From assembly GCA_021463195.1 (NCBI GenBank), contig JAJTXZ010000020.1, forward strand, positions 1 through 63,673: 63,673 bases of DNA, given 5' to 3'. Shown here piece after piece: positions 9,327-18,749 of this stretch (positions within the stretch are counted from its first letter, which is position 1; the number at the start of each line of letters is the position of its first letter). Under the pieces are notes generated by a model. The model was not told where the DNA came from. It saw only the letters and a program-made list of their open reading frames with translations, and did not search any database. The DNA is from Anaerolineae bacterium. Its GTDB lineage: Bacteria; Chloroflexota; Anaerolineae; UBA4142; SHND01. The position numbers and the translations under genes are program-made.

Positions 9327-10046
9327 TTGGACGCGCTTTTTCTTTATCTTTGGAGCATCATCGCGCTCGCGGCATTCACGCAAAGCGTCAGCGGTTTTGG
9401 TTCGGCGCTGGTGGCTATGGCGCTTTTGCCGCTTGTCATCAGCATCCATCAAGCGGTTCCGCTGGTGACGCTCATGAGTTTGACGTTGGAAATTATTTTG
9501 CTGCGTCATTATCGCAGCGCGATTAATTTGCGCGCGCTGCGTCGCGTGATTTTCGGTTCGCTGCTCGGCATTCCGTTCGGACTTTATTTATTGCGCGGCG
9601 CGGATGAGGAAAGCGTTTTGCGTCTGCTTGGAATCGTCTTGGTCGCGTATGCGGTATACGCGTTGTTGAAACTGCGCTTGCCCGCGTTCGCGCATCCGCG
9701 CTGGGGTTGGTTATTTGGTTTTGCCGCGGGGCTTTTGGGCGGCGCGTACAACACCTCCGGTCCGCCGATGGTGATTTATGGTCAGAGTCAGAATTGGGGC
9801 CCGGACGAATTCAAAGCAAACTTGCAAAGTTTTTTTCTGGTCAATAACGCGATTGTGGCGTTTGGACACGCGATGGGGGGCAATCTGACGCCGTCCGTGT
9901 GGAATTATTTTTTACTGACGCTGCCCGCGCTGGCGCTCGGCATTTTTGTCGGATTAAAGTTGAATTATCGGATTGACGCGCTGCGCTTTCGCCAAATCGT
10001 TCAAGTATTGTTGATTGGTTTGGGTTTGCGCTTGATTTTCGCGTAA
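9327..10046 (+). CDS. TauE/SafE family anion permease
   Basis: This 239-residue polytopic membrane protein has about eight helices in two related halves. The first half carries QSVSGFGSALVAMALLPL, the second GLLGGAYNTSGPPMVIYG, both typical of the TauE/SafE sulfite/sulfoacetate exporter fold. It starts at TTG 9327. The substrate cannot be read from sequence. A sulfite oxidase lies far away at 51.7 kb, so a sulfite role is only a possibility. Confidence 0.88.
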   Translation: MDALFLYLWSIIALAAFTQSVSGFGSALVAMALLPLVISIHQAVPLVTLMSLTLEIILLRHYRSAINLRALRRVIFGSLLGIPFGLYLLRGADEESVLRLLGIVLVAYAVYALLKLRLPAFAHPRWGWLFGFAAGLLGGAYNTSGPPMVIYGQSQNWGPDEFKANLQSFFLVNNAIVAFGHAMGGNLTPSVWNYFLLTLPALALGIFVGLKLNYRIDALRFRQIVQVLLIGLGLRLIFA

Positions 10047-10095
10047 ACAACTTGCGCATTCGCGTCAACACAACGCGTTACGCCGCGTTCGATTT

Positions 10096-11541
10096 TTATT
10101 GCGGCGCGGTAAAATCCTCGACCAAATCCAACATCAATTCATGCAAATCGCCGCGATTCGGCAGCGTGCCAAGCATGCCGTACATGGCAGCGGAACGTCC
10201 GCCGCCGGCCGCGCCGCCCGTCAACGCGGGCGACGCGCCGCGCGTTAATTTGCTCAACCACGCGGCGGGCAAAATTCGCGCCGCGCCATTCGCCGCGTTC
10301 ACTAACGCGCGGTCAAAAAATTTCCGCGCCGACATTTTTTTCGCCGCCGCCACCGCGTCTTGCAAATCATCCAAAAAATTTTCCGCGCTCGCCGCGTGCG
10401 CGTAATGCACTGTGAGATGCAAACTCGGCGGAAAAGATTGGCGGTCGAGATGCCAGCCGCGCGCGGACAATTCATCGCCGATTTGATAAATATCGAGCGT
10501 ATCGCTCGCCAACGCCAGCACGCTCATATCGGGATTCCCCAAAATTTTTACGTCGCCGATTTGAGCGATGCCCGCGCGCAAGAGCTCGACCGTTTTCATT
10601 ACCACGTTCATAAGATTCAAATAACCGTCCGCGCCCAGATAATTCAACACCGCCCATGCCGCCGCGATCGCGCCGCCGGGACGCGTGCCCAGCATTGTCG
10701 GCGACGCGTAAATGCCGCCCGCCCATTCCGTCGTCACGTACATCATCGCGCGCCGCAAGGCGCGGCTGCGATACAAAATCACCGATGCGCCTTTGGCGGC
10801 GTATCCGTACTTGTGTAAATCCACCGAGAGCGATGTGACGCCCGGCACGGTAAAATCGAAATCGGGAATCGCGTAACCGAGTTGACGCGCAAAGGGCAGA
10901 GCCATTCCGCCGACACATGCGTCCACATGCAGCAAAATATTTTTTTCTTGCGCGAGCTGCGCGAGTTCGCGTATCGGGTCTACGACGCCGTGCGCGTATT
11001 GCGGCGCGGACCCGACGAGCAAAATCGTATTGGGCGTAAGCGCCGCGCGCGTCGCGTTCACATCGGCGCGAAATTCCGCGGTGATGGCGGTGCGCGTCAC
11101 CTTGACGTCAAAATAATGCGCGGCTTTGTCAAAGGCGGGATGCGCGGTGACGGGCAAAATCATTTCAGGCATTTTGATTTCGGGATGAATTTTTCGGGCG
11201 TAATCGCGCGCGGCTTTGACCGCCATCAAAATACTTTCGGTGCCGCCCGAAGTCATATTGCCGACGATCGCGTCGTCGCCGCCGAGCAGCGCCGCGACCA
11301 TCGCGACGACTTCGGTTTCGAATTTTCGCAGACTCGGAAACGCGGTGGGATTCAAACCATTTTCGGCGAAAAATAATTCGTACGCTTGCTGCGCGACGGC
11401 GCGCACATCGTCGCCCGCGTCAAAGACGAGCGAAAAAACGCGCCCGGCCTGCCACTTGACATCGCGCGCGCGCGCGGCGCGCATCGCGTCGAAAATGGAT
11501 GCGCGCGTATGGCCGCGCGCGGGAAATGAGATTGGATTCAT
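10096..11541 (-). CDS. PLP-dependent decarboxylase/lyase, sphingosine-1-phosphate lyase-like
   Basis: This 481-residue fold-type I PLP enzyme belongs to the group II decarboxylase/sphingosine-1-phosphate lyase group. The cofactor lysine is K244 in SVDLHKYGYAAKG, D207 in HVDACVGG would pair with the pyridine nitrogen, and MTSGGTES near 96-103 binds phosphate. Eukaryotic lyases split long-chain base phosphates; bacterial homologues act on varied substrates. No N-terminal membrane anchor is present. A Gly/Ala-rich loop (ALTGGAAGGGRSA) lies near the C-terminus. Substrate unresolved. Confidence 0.85.
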   Translation of the reverse strand: MNPISFPARGHTRASIFDAMRAARARDVKWQAGRVFSLVFDAGDDVRAVAQQAYELFFAENGLNPTAFPSLRKFETEVVAMVAALLGGDDAIVGNMTSGGTESILMAVKAARDYARKIHPEIKMPEMILPVTAHPAFDKAAHYFDVKVTRTAITAEFRADVNATRAALTPNTILLVGSAPQYAHGVVDPIRELAQLAQEKNILLHVDACVGGMALPFARQLGYAIPDFDFTVPGVTSLSVDLHKYGYAAKGASVILYRSRALRRAMMYVTTEWAGGIYASPTMLGTRPGGAIAAAWAVLNYLGADGYLNLMNVVMKTVELLRAGIAQIGDVKILGNPDMSVLALASDTLDIYQIGDELSARGWHLDRQSFPPSLHLTVHYAHAASAENFLDDLQDAVAAAKKMSARKFFDRALVNAANGAARILPAAWLSKLTRGASPALTGGAAGGGRSAAMYGMLGTLPNRGDLHELMLDLVEDFTAPQ

Positions 11542-11741
11542 TTAACGCCTCGAAAATCGGATCGCATCTTGGACATTGGATCACTCGAGTTCAACAGGTT
11601 TTTACATGAATCTCGCGATGCCGCCAAAAATTGTTTGATGGAACTTGCCGCCGCTGCGAGAATCAATTTGCGCGGCAGGCGAAAAAAAGAAAAAAAGACG
11701 AACCTATATTCGATTCGTCTTTCTAGTCGCGCACAGTCAAA

Positions 11742-11813
11742 AGCGGGAGACGGGATTTGAACCCGCGACCTTTTCCTTGGCAAGGAAACGTACTACCGCT
11801 GTACTACTCCCGC
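11742..11813 (-). tRNA. tRNA-Gly (anticodon GCC)
   Basis: The reverse strand folds into a complete cloverleaf: acceptor GCGGGAG/CTCCCGC, D arm GTACAGCGGTAGTAC, anticodon stem TTTCC/GGAAA with loop TTGCCAA (anticodon GCC), and T arm GCGGGTTCAAATCCCGT. The discriminator base is T and no CCA is encoded. Confidence 0.96.
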
Positions 11814-12011
11814 GAACGCGCATCATTATATAACGTAAGATACGCGTGTCAAATTTCGATTGCGCGATGGCGACCGTTTGCGCGGCGCTTTATCGCCAAA
11901 GCCGCCGCGCAAAAAAACACGCCGAATCCTTGTATGCAACATACAAAAATCCGGCGTGTCAGAGGGGAGAGGAGAAATGGTCAAGTGAATATAAAACAAG
12001 GCGACTGTCGT

Positions 12012-12518
12012 TTACTCGCGCGCTTTTAATTCGCGCGCAATGCGCTCGGCATATTCAGCGGAAACCGGCGGAATTGACGCGGGCGCAGCGCCGACGCCGC
12101 CCGCTGGATGACCAAGCCAACCGCGCGCGGTGAAAAATAAAATAATCGCGCCCAGCGCCAAAACACCCAACGGCAACAGATACACGCTCAGATTGAATCC
12201 TTCCGGCGGCGGCGCGCCCAACACCCGTTCGCCGTATTGCGCGATAAAATACGCGCGGATTTCCGACGCGCTGGCGCCCGCCAACAATTTTTCGCGAATC
12301 AACGCGCGCCACTGCACGCACGCTTGCGTCTCGCATACGTCCAGCGGCACGCCTACGCACACGGGACAGTACAAATCTTTCGAGATCCGTAAAACCTCAT
12401 CGTCCACATTCGGCGCCGGCTGCTGCGCCGTCGCCACGCTGACAGAGCTCAACGCCAAGCCGCCAAACAAAATAAACATGCCCAGAACAAAGCTGAGACG
12501 CGAAAAAATTTTCAACAT
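12012..12518 (-). CDS. ccmH: CcmH-type cytochrome c maturation thiol protein
   Basis: The 168-residue protein starts at ATG 12516-12518 behind GGAGGAT. Signal or anchor residues 4-28 are followed by DEVLRISKDLYCPVC, where CPVC is the CcmH redox pair that reduces the apocytochrome haem-binding cysteines. Two further cysteines follow directly in LDVCETQACVQW, which standard CcmH lacks. A C-terminal membrane helix lies at about 115-137. It is last in a cluster with ccmF and ccmE. Confidence 0.85.
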   Translation of the reverse strand: MLKIFSRLSFVLGMFILFGGLALSSVSVATAQQPAPNVDDEVLRISKDLYCPVCVGVPLDVCETQACVQWRALIREKLLAGASASEIRAYFIAQYGERVLGAPPPEGFNLSVYLLPLGVLALGAIILFFTARGWLGHPAGGVGAAPASIPPVSAEYAERIARELKARE

Positions 12519-12535
12519 ATCCTCCCGCCGCGAAT

Positions 12536-12781
12536 TTACGCGCGCGCGTCGGCCAAGGGCGGAGAAACTTGGACCGCGTTGACGCCCAGTTTGTCCAACT
12601 CTTGCGAGTCGCCAACATATTCCCACAACAACGCCTTGAGCTTGCCGATTTCTTGGACTAGCTTGATGCGTTCGTGTTGATAATCTTCAATCATCACATC
12701 GAGGTCAGACAGCTGCATCGCCTTGACGCGAATTTGCTGCGCCAGCTCTTCGACTTGATTGCCTTGCGGGATATTTTCCAT
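12536..12781 (-). CDS. Small coiled-coil protein in the ccm cluster
   Basis: An 81-residue soluble, helical protein with heptad-like hydrophobic spacing over residues 8-55 (ELAQQIRVKAMQLSDLDVMI). There are no cysteines and no signal. It lies 17 bp upstream of ccmH and downstream of the zinc-ribbon gene on the same strand. I do not recognise the family. Its position suggests a scaffold or accessory in cytochrome maturation. Confidence 0.65.
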   Translation of the reverse strand: MENIPQGNQVEELAQQIRVKAMQLSDLDVMIEDYQHERIKLVQEIGKLKALLWEYVGDSQELDKLGVNAVQVSPPLADARA

Positions 12782-12877
12782 GCGCTCTTCTCCCGATGCA
12801 AGTTTTGGGCGGCGAAACGTCTGAACGTCGCGCCCAACGGCTCTCCCAAAAACAGCGCGCTATGACGCGCGACGCAT

Positions 12878-13258
12878 TCATATCTTGGCGCCGCACTGCG
12901 CGCAAAATTTATCCGACGCACTCGCGGCGGCATGACAGCGCGGACAGTCGCGCCGGCCGCGCGCGTTTTGGGTTTGCGCTTGCAGCGCGTCAATTTGGCG
13001 CAGCACATCCGCCGCTTGCGTTTGATAGCGCGCGTCGAGCTGTTGATAATCAGCGGTCGAAAGCTTGCCGGTCGCGTATTCAAATTGCAAATCGCGCAGC
13101 GCCTCGAATATGTTTTCACGCGCGTCGCACAAATCATTATAACGCGCCGACGTCCGTCCGCGCTCTATCAGGTCGCGATAACGCGCGGGATTCACCAACG
13201 GATAACCGATAATCAAGATTACCGCCAAGACGAGCGCGAGAATGACAAAAATTTCCAT
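12878..13258 (-). CDS. CcmI-like membrane-anchored protein with C-terminal zinc ribbon
   Basis: A 126-residue protein with one N-terminal membrane helix (residues 3-22), a helical segment and a C-terminal zinc ribbon CPRC-x11-CAQC. The CPRCH string belongs to the metal knuckle and is not a haem site. The layout resembles the short N-terminal module of CcmI, and it sits immediately after ccmF. A role in handling apocytochromes is inferred from position only. Confidence 0.7.
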   Translation of the reverse strand: MEIFVILALVLAVILIIGYPLVNPARYRDLIERGRTSARYNDLCDARENIFEALRDLQFEYATGKLSTADYQQLDARYQTQAADVLRQIDALQAQTQNARGRRDCPRCHAAASASDKFCAQCGAKI

Positions 13259-13316
13259 GTCTGTTTGATGCGTTGGCGCAATCGCGCGTTAGTGAAACTA
13301 CGATTGCGCGATTGCA

Positions 13317-15338
13317 TTATGGCGCGGTTGCGCTCGATGCGCCCACCAACGCTTTTTCCGCGCGCACGCGTTCCACGGCTTGCGCTTCGCGCGGGTCGGG
13401 CAGCATCGCAATCAACGCGCCGAGAACAAAGACGCCGAAACCAATCCACAGCCACACGACGAGCGGGTTGATAATCACTTTTAACGTCGCGCTGCCATCG
13501 TCATTCCAACCGGCGAGAATAATGTACAAATCTTCGAGCGCCGTAGTGCGCACCGCGACTTCGGTGGTCATCTGATCGGCGGCGGCATAGTACGCTTTGA
13601 TTGGGCGCAGCGTGTCAACCAAAACGCCGTTTTCAAACACGCTCAAATCCGCGCCAATCACCTGCGCGTTGCCTTCTTGCGTCATCTTTAATTTTTCAAA
13701 TTGCAGCGTATAGCGTCCCAACGAAACCGTTTCGCCGGGCGCGATATTTTTTTGAATATCGGTTTGAAAAAAGGTCGAACCGACAATCCCGATGACGGCG
13801 AGAATGACGCCGAGATGCGTAATATAACCGCCATAACGACGCCGATTTTTATTGACGAGCTGCGCGGGCGCGACCAGAATATTTTCACGATACATTCGCA
13901 TACGCGCGCGAATGCCGCGATAAAATTCCAACAGCACGGTGGTCAACACAAAGGCGGCGGCGGTGAACGCGATGAGACCGTACAAGTCGCGTACGCTGAG
14001 CAGCGCCAGCGCCAACGCCGCGCTCAAGGCGACCGCCGCAGGCGGTATAAAATTGCGCAGCAAATGGCGCGGCGAAGCGTGACGCCAGCCAATCATGGTG
14101 CAAACGCCCATCAAGACGATGAGCGCGAGAAAAATCGGACCATTCACTTGATTAAAGAACGGCGCGGCGACAGTGATTTGCTTGCCCGCGATAATTTCAC
14201 TCAGCATCGGAAAGATGGTGCCCCACAATGTCGCCACCGCCGCGCCGAGCAAAATCAAATTGTTCAAGAGAAAAGTGGCTTCGCGCGACCAAAATGAATC
14301 GAGACGATTCTCTTCTTGCAGCTGGTCGAGCCGCCGATACATCAAGTACGTAAAGATGACCAACGCCGCCGCGATGTACGCGAGGAACAAGGGGCCCATC
14401 GAACTCACGCCAAACGCATGGACAGATTGGATCACGCCGCTGCGCGTAATGAATGTGCCTAAAATACACAAGAGGAATGTGAGCATGATGAGCGCGAGAT
14501 TCCACACTTTGAGCATGCCGCGTTTTTCTTGAATCATAATGCTGTGCAAATACGCGGTGCCGGTGAGCCAAGGAATCAGCGCGGCGTTTTCTACCGGGTC
14601 CCAACCCCAATAACCGCCCCAACCGAGTTCCACATACGCCCACCGCATTCCAAACAAAAGTCCAAGCGAAAGGAATAGCCACGCGAATAGCGCCCAGCGC
14701 CGTGTGACGCGAATCCATTCATAGCCCAAATCGCCTGTGACCAACGCCGCCAACGCGAACGCAAAGGGCACCGTGAAACCGACATAGCCCAAATATTGGG
14801 TGACAGGATGGATGAACATGCCAGGATCTTGGAGCAAAGGATTCAAACCGATGCCATCCGCAGGCGTTTGCGCCAAGAGCGTAAAGGGTCCGGTGATAAA
14901 AACCAAGAGCGCGAAAAAGAACGCTTGCGTAAATGCCATGAACGCAATAACCCACGGCACGAGCGGATTGCGCTGCCCGAAATGTTGAATCAATACGGCG
15001 GCGCTAAACAGCGAGAGCAGCCACACCCAAAACAAGAGTGAACCTTCTTGGCCGCCCCATAACGCGGAAACAGTATAGAGTACGGGTTGGTCGCGACTGA
15101 CATGACTGGCGACGTATTCAAAACGAAATTGATGCGTCAGTAACGCCCATTCGAGAATGAATACCGCGAGCGTGGTCAAACCCGCAATCACCCAAACGCC
15201 ATGTTTGACGCTGACAAGAAATTCGGGGCGCTGTTTGCGCTGCGAAAATATGGCAGCGAAAATGAGATATAGCGAGACGACCAAGCCCAAGACCAGCGTT
15301 AGATTGCCTATTTCAGCGATTTGTGAAAGCGCCATCAT
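13317..15338 (-). CDS. ccmF: Cytochrome c haem lyase subunit CcmF
   Basis: A 673-residue polytopic protein. I choose ATG 15336-15338, preceded by AGGAG, over the upstream extension, which is not protein-like. The WWD haem-handling domain lies near residues 240-259 (ELGWGGYWGWDPVEN) and conserved histidines flank it. About 14 membrane helices precede a soluble C-terminal domain. CcmF joins haem from CcmE to the CXXCH thiols of apocytochromes. It supports the multihaem cytochromes next door. CcmA, B, C and G are not in this window. Confidence 0.95.
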   Translation of the reverse strand: MMALSQIAEIGNLTLVLGLVVSLYLIFAAIFSQRKQRPEFLVSVKHGVWVIAGLTTLAVFILEWALLTHQFRFEYVASHVSRDQPVLYTVSALWGGQEGSLLFWVWLLSLFSAAVLIQHFGQRNPLVPWVIAFMAFTQAFFFALLVFITGPFTLLAQTPADGIGLNPLLQDPGMFIHPVTQYLGYVGFTVPFAFALAALVTGDLGYEWIRVTRRWALFAWLFLSLGLLFGMRWAYVELGWGGYWGWDPVENAALIPWLTGTAYLHSIMIQEKRGMLKVWNLALIMLTFLLCILGTFITRSGVIQSVHAFGVSSMGPLFLAYIAAALVIFTYLMYRRLDQLQEENRLDSFWSREATFLLNNLILLGAAVATLWGTIFPMLSEIIAGKQITVAAPFFNQVNGPIFLALIVLMGVCTMIGWRHASPRHLLRNFIPPAAVALSAALALALLSVRDLYGLIAFTAAAFVLTTVLLEFYRGIRARMRMYRENILVAPAQLVNKNRRRYGGYITHLGVILAVIGIVGSTFFQTDIQKNIAPGETVSLGRYTLQFEKLKMTQEGNAQVIGADLSVFENGVLVDTLRPIKAYYAAADQMTTEVAVRTTALEDLYIILAGWNDDGSATLKVIINPLVVWLWIGFGVFVLGALIAMLPDPREAQAVERVRAEKALVGASSATAP

Positions 15339-15428
15339 TGGCTCCTGAACGGATTTTAAAGTTGGAGCGCGAGCCAAGCTTGATTCAATGCGCTCAGCCA
15401 AGTTCCAAGCGTCAAGCTCCATCCTTTA

Positions 15429-15875
15429 TCAATATTGTTCGGGACTCTTTTCATATTTTGAAGGACATTTGACCAAAATCGAATCGGCTTGAAAAACGCC
15501 GCTGCCGTCGAGTTTGCCTTCGGCGACGACGCTTTCGCCGCTGCTCATCGTATCCGGCGCGACGCCGCGATAGACGACGGGCAGCGCGTGTTCGCCTTCA
15601 ATGAGATTAAATTTCAAAATTAGATTCTTTTGATCATTCACGATGCTTGCTTTGTCCAACGACGCGTTGACGCGCAACGTGCGCCCGATCAATTCATTTT
15701 GCTGCGCGTACAATTCGGACAGCGTATAGTAATAGACTGCATTGGATTGAAAACTGTTGAACATGACAAAGCCAATCACGCCGAGCAAAACAATGACGCC
15801 GAAAATATATTTGAGCGAATAGCCGGATGCGCGCGCGACAGGTTTTGCGGGGGAATTTTGTAAAACGCTAGCCAT
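15429..15875 (-). CDS. ccmE: Haem chaperone CcmE, CXXXY variant
   Basis: A 148-residue protein with one N-terminal helix (about 22-41) and the CcmE beta-barrel. The haem-binding residue, His in the common HXXXY form, is Cys137 in CPSKY (C137, Y141). The Cys form is known from Ccm systems of sulfate reducers and archaea, some of which lack CcmH. Here a CcmH-like gene is present in the same cluster. It is transcribed ahead of ccmF. Confidence 0.93.
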   Translation of the reverse strand: MASVLQNSPAKPVARASGYSLKYIFGVIVLLGVIGFVMFNSFQSNAVYYYTLSELYAQQNELIGRTLRVNASLDKASIVNDQKNLILKFNLIEGEHALPVVYRGVAPDTMSSGESVVAEGKLDGSGVFQADSILVKCPSKYEKSPEQY

Positions 15876-15989
15876 CTGCCTCTCCTTGCGAATTTAGAAT
15901 ATTCTCGTCGGTTTTCTTTTTTTAGTACGGCTTTAGAGTAATGAGCCCAAGTCCGAATCGTGTCCAATCAGGGTCAAAATCACCATGCA

Positions 15990-16072
15990 ACTCGCGTTAC
16001 GCCCTTTGCTAAAAAATAGCGCGCAGTAGCACGGCAAATTTCAAATTTGCCGTGCTACTGCGTAACATGAGT
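15990..16072 (+). mobile_element. Approximately 80-bp MITE-like element, copy A
   Basis: Ends ACTCGCGTTACG and CGTAACATGAGT form a 12-bp imperfect inverted repeat. Inside are CTAAAAAATAGCGCGC and the palindrome GGCAAATTTCAAATTTGCC. Flanks ATGCA and ATGTA (4 of 5 bases equal) look like a target duplication. Related copies lie at 33718 and 47724. It sits in the spacer between ccmE and the first multihaem cytochrome gene. Confidence 0.8.
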
Positions 16073-16134
16073 ATGTAACTACAAATCGGGATACGCGGCC
16101 CGTATGCGTCAGGACATTCTTTCGCGTAAACCAG

Positions 16135-16166
16135 AACGGACGCGTTCAACGTTGAACGCGTCCGTT
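16135..16166. repeat. 32-bp perfect palindrome downstream of a multihaem cytochrome gene
   Basis: The half-site AACGGACGCGTTCAAC is followed at once by its exact complement. It lies about 40 bp after the stop of the minus-strand cytochrome gene. There is no T run, so a Rho-independent terminator is not proven; a 3'-end stabilising hairpin is possible. Confidence 0.6.
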
Positions 16167-16207
16167 AGTTGCGCTTGCGCCGAATTTATTCGCGGGCGGC
16201 GTCAAGC

Positions 16208-18223
16208 TTATTTCATTATTTTCGCTCCCGGAACCGCTTGACCGGTGAGGTCTTGATACGAGAGTTGCAAGAGTTGAACCGCGCGGTTGAAATTGTGGAC
16301 TGCTTGCGCTTTGCCTTGATTGCCATCGCCGGTATCTTCGCCCCACATTACGCCGTACACGATGCGATAGTTGTACCAGGCATTGTCAATCTTGTCATCC
16401 ACTTGACCATCGGCGCCTTTGGGCAGGACTCCGTACGGATAACCGGTTTCCACTTTTTTGACGCCTTTGGCTTCTAACGCTTTCATCAACACATCCAACA
16501 GTCCTTTGACTTCGTCCTGCGCGCCTTCGACTTTGCCGTTGCCGTCGTAATCGGCTTGAACCGGCATATTAAAGGTGGTGATGTCTTGATGGCAGGATTC
16601 GCAGGCAGCGGTGTATTCGAACTTGCCATCGGGACTGACGGTGTTGAACGAGTGACCGCCGACCTTTTCAAAGTTCGGGTCTTTCGGGTCGGCGATGAGA
16701 GGCCACATGTGACACGCGACGCACGCGCCGGGCACGTTGCCCTTGTCATCACCCGGGGCGCTCCAGAGGAATTTGCCGGCGGCGGGATCATCTGTAGCTG
16801 CCGGATTCTTGACAGGCGCGCTGCCGACGAGATCGCCGTGCGGCGAGTTGGCGACCTTTTGCCCGTACGTCACGCCGCCCGTATTGCTGATAAATTCGGC
16901 GACCGAACTATAGTGCGGGAAGGAGCTCTTGACAGCTTCTTCCGGTGTGGTGCGCGAATTATGACATTCAAAACAGGTTGCCGAGAGACCGACGTTTTGT
17001 GTTACTTGGAACGGCAGTCCAATCGGCTTGTCTACGATGCGCAGCTGCCAGGCATTGGTCGAGTCGTGTGGATTGTGGCAGGTCGCGCACGAGATTGTCT
17101 GTTTGACATTCGCCCAGGCGGCGGGGTTCGTCGGATTCGCAAGGAATGAGACGTATCCATCGCCCGAGTGACAGCGCACGCACGCTTGACGCGTCGGACC
17201 GATCGGTTCATTGAAAGCGGGAGAATTCGCGTCCGAGTGTCCGGCGTTCTGGAGTTCGGTGCCTTTGCCATGTCCACCCGAGTTGTGACACATGTTGCAG
17301 GTGCCAGCGCTCTGACTGGTTGCCATCACAGTGGCGCCGTTTTTGACGTGTTCCGCCGCCGGCCCGTGACATTGTTCGCAGCCGATATTCGCCATCGCTT
17401 TTACTTCGGGGGGCATCGCGTCAAAGTTGCTTGGTCCGCCTTTGCCCGCCGCGTTAATTTGTTCGAGCGTCGGGAACTGCCATTTGGTCGCGGTGGCAGC
17501 ATCCTTGAATCCATTTGAACCCGAGCCGATGGGTGGAACAAAGTAACCTGTGGTGTGACACGCGGCGCAGTATTCGGTAAAGTGCGAATCTTGGTCGGGC
17601 GCGAGCTTGTTGTCAAGCAGCGGCGCCAGCGAATTAGCGTGACCGGTCTTGACCCAATCTTCAACTTGACGCGGATGGCAGGTCTTGCACGTTTCAGCAT
17701 TATTGCCGACATAGGCGCCGGCAAAGAGATGCAATCCATCCGCCGCGCCGCCGCCGGGCAGCGCGCACGTAACCGCATACGCGCCCGCGATGTCGGGCGT
17801 GAATTCGGTCAAGTTCGCTTTCGGGTCCTTGAGCGCGGCTTGAGAATCGGGCGATTTGTATAGCGACCACGTTGGCGTTATCGGTCCAGTGTATTCGAGA
17901 TTGTCGGGTTTACATTCGACGCGAACAGGGACGTTGATTGGCACATTGGTTAGACCGGTCGCGCCCATCGCGACAGTGGCATTCGATTCGCCGACTTTGG
18001 TATCCGTAATGATTTTGATGGTAGCGGTGATAGCGTTCGGGTCTTTGGCGCTCATGGTGACCGGAACGATATTGACGACTGCATTAATGGGCGCAGGCGT
18101 CGGTTCTTGCGCCGGCGGCGCCGCAAGAGCGGTGGCAGCCGGGGTGAACGAGACAACCGCAAGCGCGACCGTAAGGACGGTGACGACGCTCGCGGCAATC
18201 GCGACGAGTTTCCAACTAGACAT
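16208..18223 (-). CDS. Exported nine-haem cytochrome c
   Basis: A 671-residue protein from ATG 18221-18223 behind GGAGG. The signal peptide ends near residue 36 (ALAAPPAQ). An N-terminal beta-rich domain of about 150 residues contains no haem. Nine CXXCH motifs follow: CKTCH, CAACH, CEQCH, CNMCH, CVRCH, CATCH, CFECH, CVACH and CESCH, with several separate His residues as axial ligand candidates. After the last haem comes an EF-hand-like loop (DYDGNGKVEGAQDEV) and a helical tail. It is divergent from the second cytochrome gene across a 526-bp control region. Role in respiratory or extracellular electron transfer is inferred; no catalytic family was recognised. Confidence 0.88.
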   Translation of the reverse strand: MSSWKLVAIAASVVTVLTVALAVVSFTPAATALAAPPAQEPTPAPINAVVNIVPVTMSAKDPNAITATIKIITDTKVGESNATVAMGATGLTNVPINVPVRVECKPDNLEYTGPITPTWSLYKSPDSQAALKDPKANLTEFTPDIAGAYAVTCALPGGGAADGLHLFAGAYVGNNAETCKTCHPRQVEDWVKTGHANSLAPLLDNKLAPDQDSHFTEYCAACHTTGYFVPPIGSGSNGFKDAATATKWQFPTLEQINAAGKGGPSNFDAMPPEVKAMANIGCEQCHGPAAEHVKNGATVMATSQSAGTCNMCHNSGGHGKGTELQNAGHSDANSPAFNEPIGPTRQACVRCHSGDGYVSFLANPTNPAAWANVKQTISCATCHNPHDSTNAWQLRIVDKPIGLPFQVTQNVGLSATCFECHNSRTTPEEAVKSSFPHYSSVAEFISNTGGVTYGQKVANSPHGDLVGSAPVKNPAATDDPAAGKFLWSAPGDDKGNVPGACVACHMWPLIADPKDPNFEKVGGHSFNTVSPDGKFEYTAACESCHQDITTFNMPVQADYDGNGKVEGAQDEVKGLLDVLMKALEAKGVKKVETGYPYGVLPKGADGQVDDKIDNAWYNYRIVYGVMWGEDTGDGNQGKAQAVHNFNRAVQLLQLSYQDLTGQAVPGAKIMK

Positions 18224-18480
18224 TGGTTTGCCTCCAATTTGATGTTTGAGGTTTTCAAACCGCTCTGCGTTCTTTGTCCTCGAGCCAAAGAACGGAATCA
18301 TTCACCCCTTTCCGCGGCGCAAGATATATATCGCGCGTTCACGCTGAAATTAGATTATGAATCGCGCGACCGAGGCGCTGCCGCCGTTTTCATAGCGACG
18401 CGCCAAGGCAAACCACGCCGCGTTACGCATACAGCGCAACGCATGACCCCCGTCTTGAGGATGTCACAACGCGATAACGC

Positions 18481-18617
18481 GTCTGACGTGTGTCCGACAT
18501 CAGACACAAATTCGATTTTACCCTAAAGCGTCCAAGTCAAAACTATGTGCGCGCAAAATCAAAATTTGGTGAGAGAACTGTAGCGCGCGCGCAAGAATTT
18601 TCACCTAGTTTTGACTT
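18481..18617. promoter_or_regulatory. Divergent control region with two inverted repeats
   Basis: The 526 bp between the two divergent cytochrome genes (18224-18749) hold no gene. A short dyad GTCTGA-N13-TCAGAC lies at 18481-18505. A perfect 12-bp inverted repeat, AAGTCAAAACTA at 18534-18545 and TAGTTTTGACTT at 18606-18617, is split by 60 bp, a spacing suited to cooperative regulator binding or looping. An AT-rich stretch near 18618-18635 may hold promoter elements. The regulator is unknown. Confidence 0.45.
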
Positions 18618-18749
18618 TTTTCCTATTTTAAAAGGACTCGCCCCGCCTAGACTCGAAACGTATTGGCGTCATGCTCGCGGCAGGGCTTGGCTCGCGCGCA
18701 AGGCAGACGCTATTTTGTTTTATTGCATCGGTCGGGGAGGCGTTTGGTT

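Noticed and set aside
8460-9509. Long form of the YceI-like lipoprotein starting at 9509
   Set aside because: The first 89 residues are not signal-like and lie antisense to the TauE-family permease gene; Met at 9242 gives a clean lipoprotein signal.
11569-11760. 63-codon open frame next to tRNA-Gly
   Set aside because: It runs antisense into the tRNA and shows no protein-like features.
12878-12960. CPRCH as a haem c site in the CcmI-like protein
   Set aside because: It pairs with CAQC to form a zinc ribbon at the cytoplasmic-type C-terminus; spacing fits metal knuckles, not haem attachment.
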